NCBI GenBank assembly: GCA_014651175.1
Contig: BMWJ01000009.1
Coordinates: 248,001-312,000 of the forward strand
Direction of reading: 5' to 3'
Length of the DNA: 64,000 nt
Source: Streptomyces clavifer
Lineage (GTDB): Bacteria > Actinomycetota > Actinomycetes > Streptomycetales > Streptomycetaceae
The notes under the pieces were generated by a model. That model was not told where the DNA came from and searched no databases. It saw nothing but the letters and a program-made list of their open reading frames with translations. Positions 63,513 to 64,000 of the stretch are shown one piece after another (positions within the stretch are counted from its first letter, which is position 1; each line of letters begins with the position of its first letter). The position numbers and the translations under genes are program-made.

Positions 63513-64000
63513 ATGGCGCCCATGCGTCTGTTGCTCGCCACCTGGACCCTCACCCGAGCGGCACTGCTGCTCTGCGTCTTCAAGGTGTTCACGGTCCCGG
63601 GCCCGGACGTCACGGTCGACGTGTCGGCGATCTACCACGGCTGGTACGAGGTGCTCCTCACCGGTTCGTTCCCGATGGACGACGTCACCTGGCAGTACCC
63701 GCCCGCCGCCGCTCTGGCGGTGCTCTCACCGGCCCTGCTGCCCTTCCTGGAGTACGCGTCCGCCTTCTTCCTCCTCGTGCTGCTCTGCGACGCGCTCGCC
63801 CTCGGTCTGCTGCTGTACGCGGCGGGGCGGCCCGGCACGCGCGCCGCGGGCGCCTGGGTGTGGGTGGCCGGTGTGCCGCTGCTCGGCCCGACCGTGTACG
63901 CCCGGTACGACCTGATGGTGACGGCCGTCGCGGTGGCGGCGCTGCTGGCCGGGGTGCGTCACCCGCGGGTGCTGGGGGCGCTGGCCGGCTTCGGCGCGCT
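63513..64000 (+). CDS. GT87-like membrane glycosyltransferase, N-terminal part (3' end outside window)
   Basis: The frame is open from ATG 63513 (or ATG 63522, giving MRLLLATWTLTRAALLL) to the window edge, at least 162 residues. Several membrane helices are visible, and YHGWYEVLLTGSFPMDDVTWQYPP followed by YARYDLMVTAVAVAALL fits the GT87/DUF2029 polyprenol-phosphate-mannose transferase pattern. It diverges from the PimB-like gene with about 70 bases between starts, consistent with a shared role in mannosylated lipids or glycans. No ribosome site is visible. Confidence 0.75.
   Translation, partial: MAPMRLLLATWTLTRAALLLCVFKVFTVPGPDVTVDVSAIYHGWYEVLLTGSFPMDDVTWQYPPAAALAVLSPALLPFLEYASAFFLLVLLCDALALGLLLYAAGRPGTRAAGAWVWVAGVPLLGPTVYARYDLMVTAVAVAALLAGVRHPRVLGALAGFGA

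Overview
This window is chromosomal DNA from a Streptomyces (or very close actinomycete). The GC content is extreme, third codon positions are almost always G or C, and GTG/TTG starts are frequent. The gene order (ileS, divIVA, ftsZ, the mur genes, then metF, thiO-S-G, bfr, class II DAHP synthase, trpE, macRS, glkA) is the one I know from Streptomyces chromosomes. It is core-genome DNA: I see no insertion sequences, phage genes, CRISPR arrays, tRNA or rRNA genes.

Layout. 1-792 is the 3' end of ileS. 1.2-19.3 kb is the complete division and cell wall (dcw) cluster, all on the minus strand, read as rsmH, ftsL, ftsI, murE, murF, mraY, murD, ftsW, murG, ftsQ, ftsZ, pgeF, a yggS-like PLP gene, sepF, a yggT-like gene and divIVA. 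Many genes overlap by the 4-base GTGA/ATGA stop-start. There is no mraZ ahead of rsmH; a beta-carbonic anhydrase gene diverges there instead. 20.4-25.3 kb is a plus-strand MoxR / DUF58 / transglutaminase operon, followed by 0.75 kb without genes but with hairpins. 26.0-28.1 kb holds three minus-strand genes (DUF3040, methyltransferase, HEPN-like). 28.4-31.9 kb is a TetR-controlled unit with a degenerate ABC-type ATPase, a YhgE/Pip membrane protein and the TetR regulator, preceded by a perfect 26-bp operator. 32.4-38.8 kb mixes a CrtI-like oxidoreductase, a Tyr/Gln-rich membrane protein, metF, thiE, an Rv2175c-like DNA-binding protein, an FAD-dependent reductase and a small unknown. 38.9-41.2 kb is a TPP-riboswitch-controlled thiO-thiS-thiG operon. 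41.4-44.9 kb has a PASTA-domain Ser/Thr kinase, endonuclease IV and a molybdopterin oxidoreductase.

45.0-45.9 kb is the iron-storage pair bfr/bfd with an iron box ahead of bfd. 46.0-49.5 kb is aromatic amino acid synthesis: class II DAHP synthase, diverging from a trp leader peptide/attenuator and a fused TrpE-TrpG anthranilate synthase. The rest contains a D-2-hydroxyacid dehydrogenase, the two-component pair macR/macS, an acyltransferase, an esterase, glucokinase glkA with a DUF5304 / ArsA-like / SRPBCC group, a metallophosphoesterase, an acyl-CoA synthetase, a GT4 mannosyltransferase and the start of a GT87 membrane glycosyltransferase running off the end.

The most unusual points are: two unrelated P-loop ATPases whose Walker A lysine is arginine; a degenerate ABC ATPase tied to YhgE; a leaderless trp leader peptide with three Trp codons; a polyglutamine tract inside DivIVA; a Tyr/Gln-rich disordered membrane protein; and a recurring leaderless architecture with a TAnnnT box 6-7 bases before the start codon.
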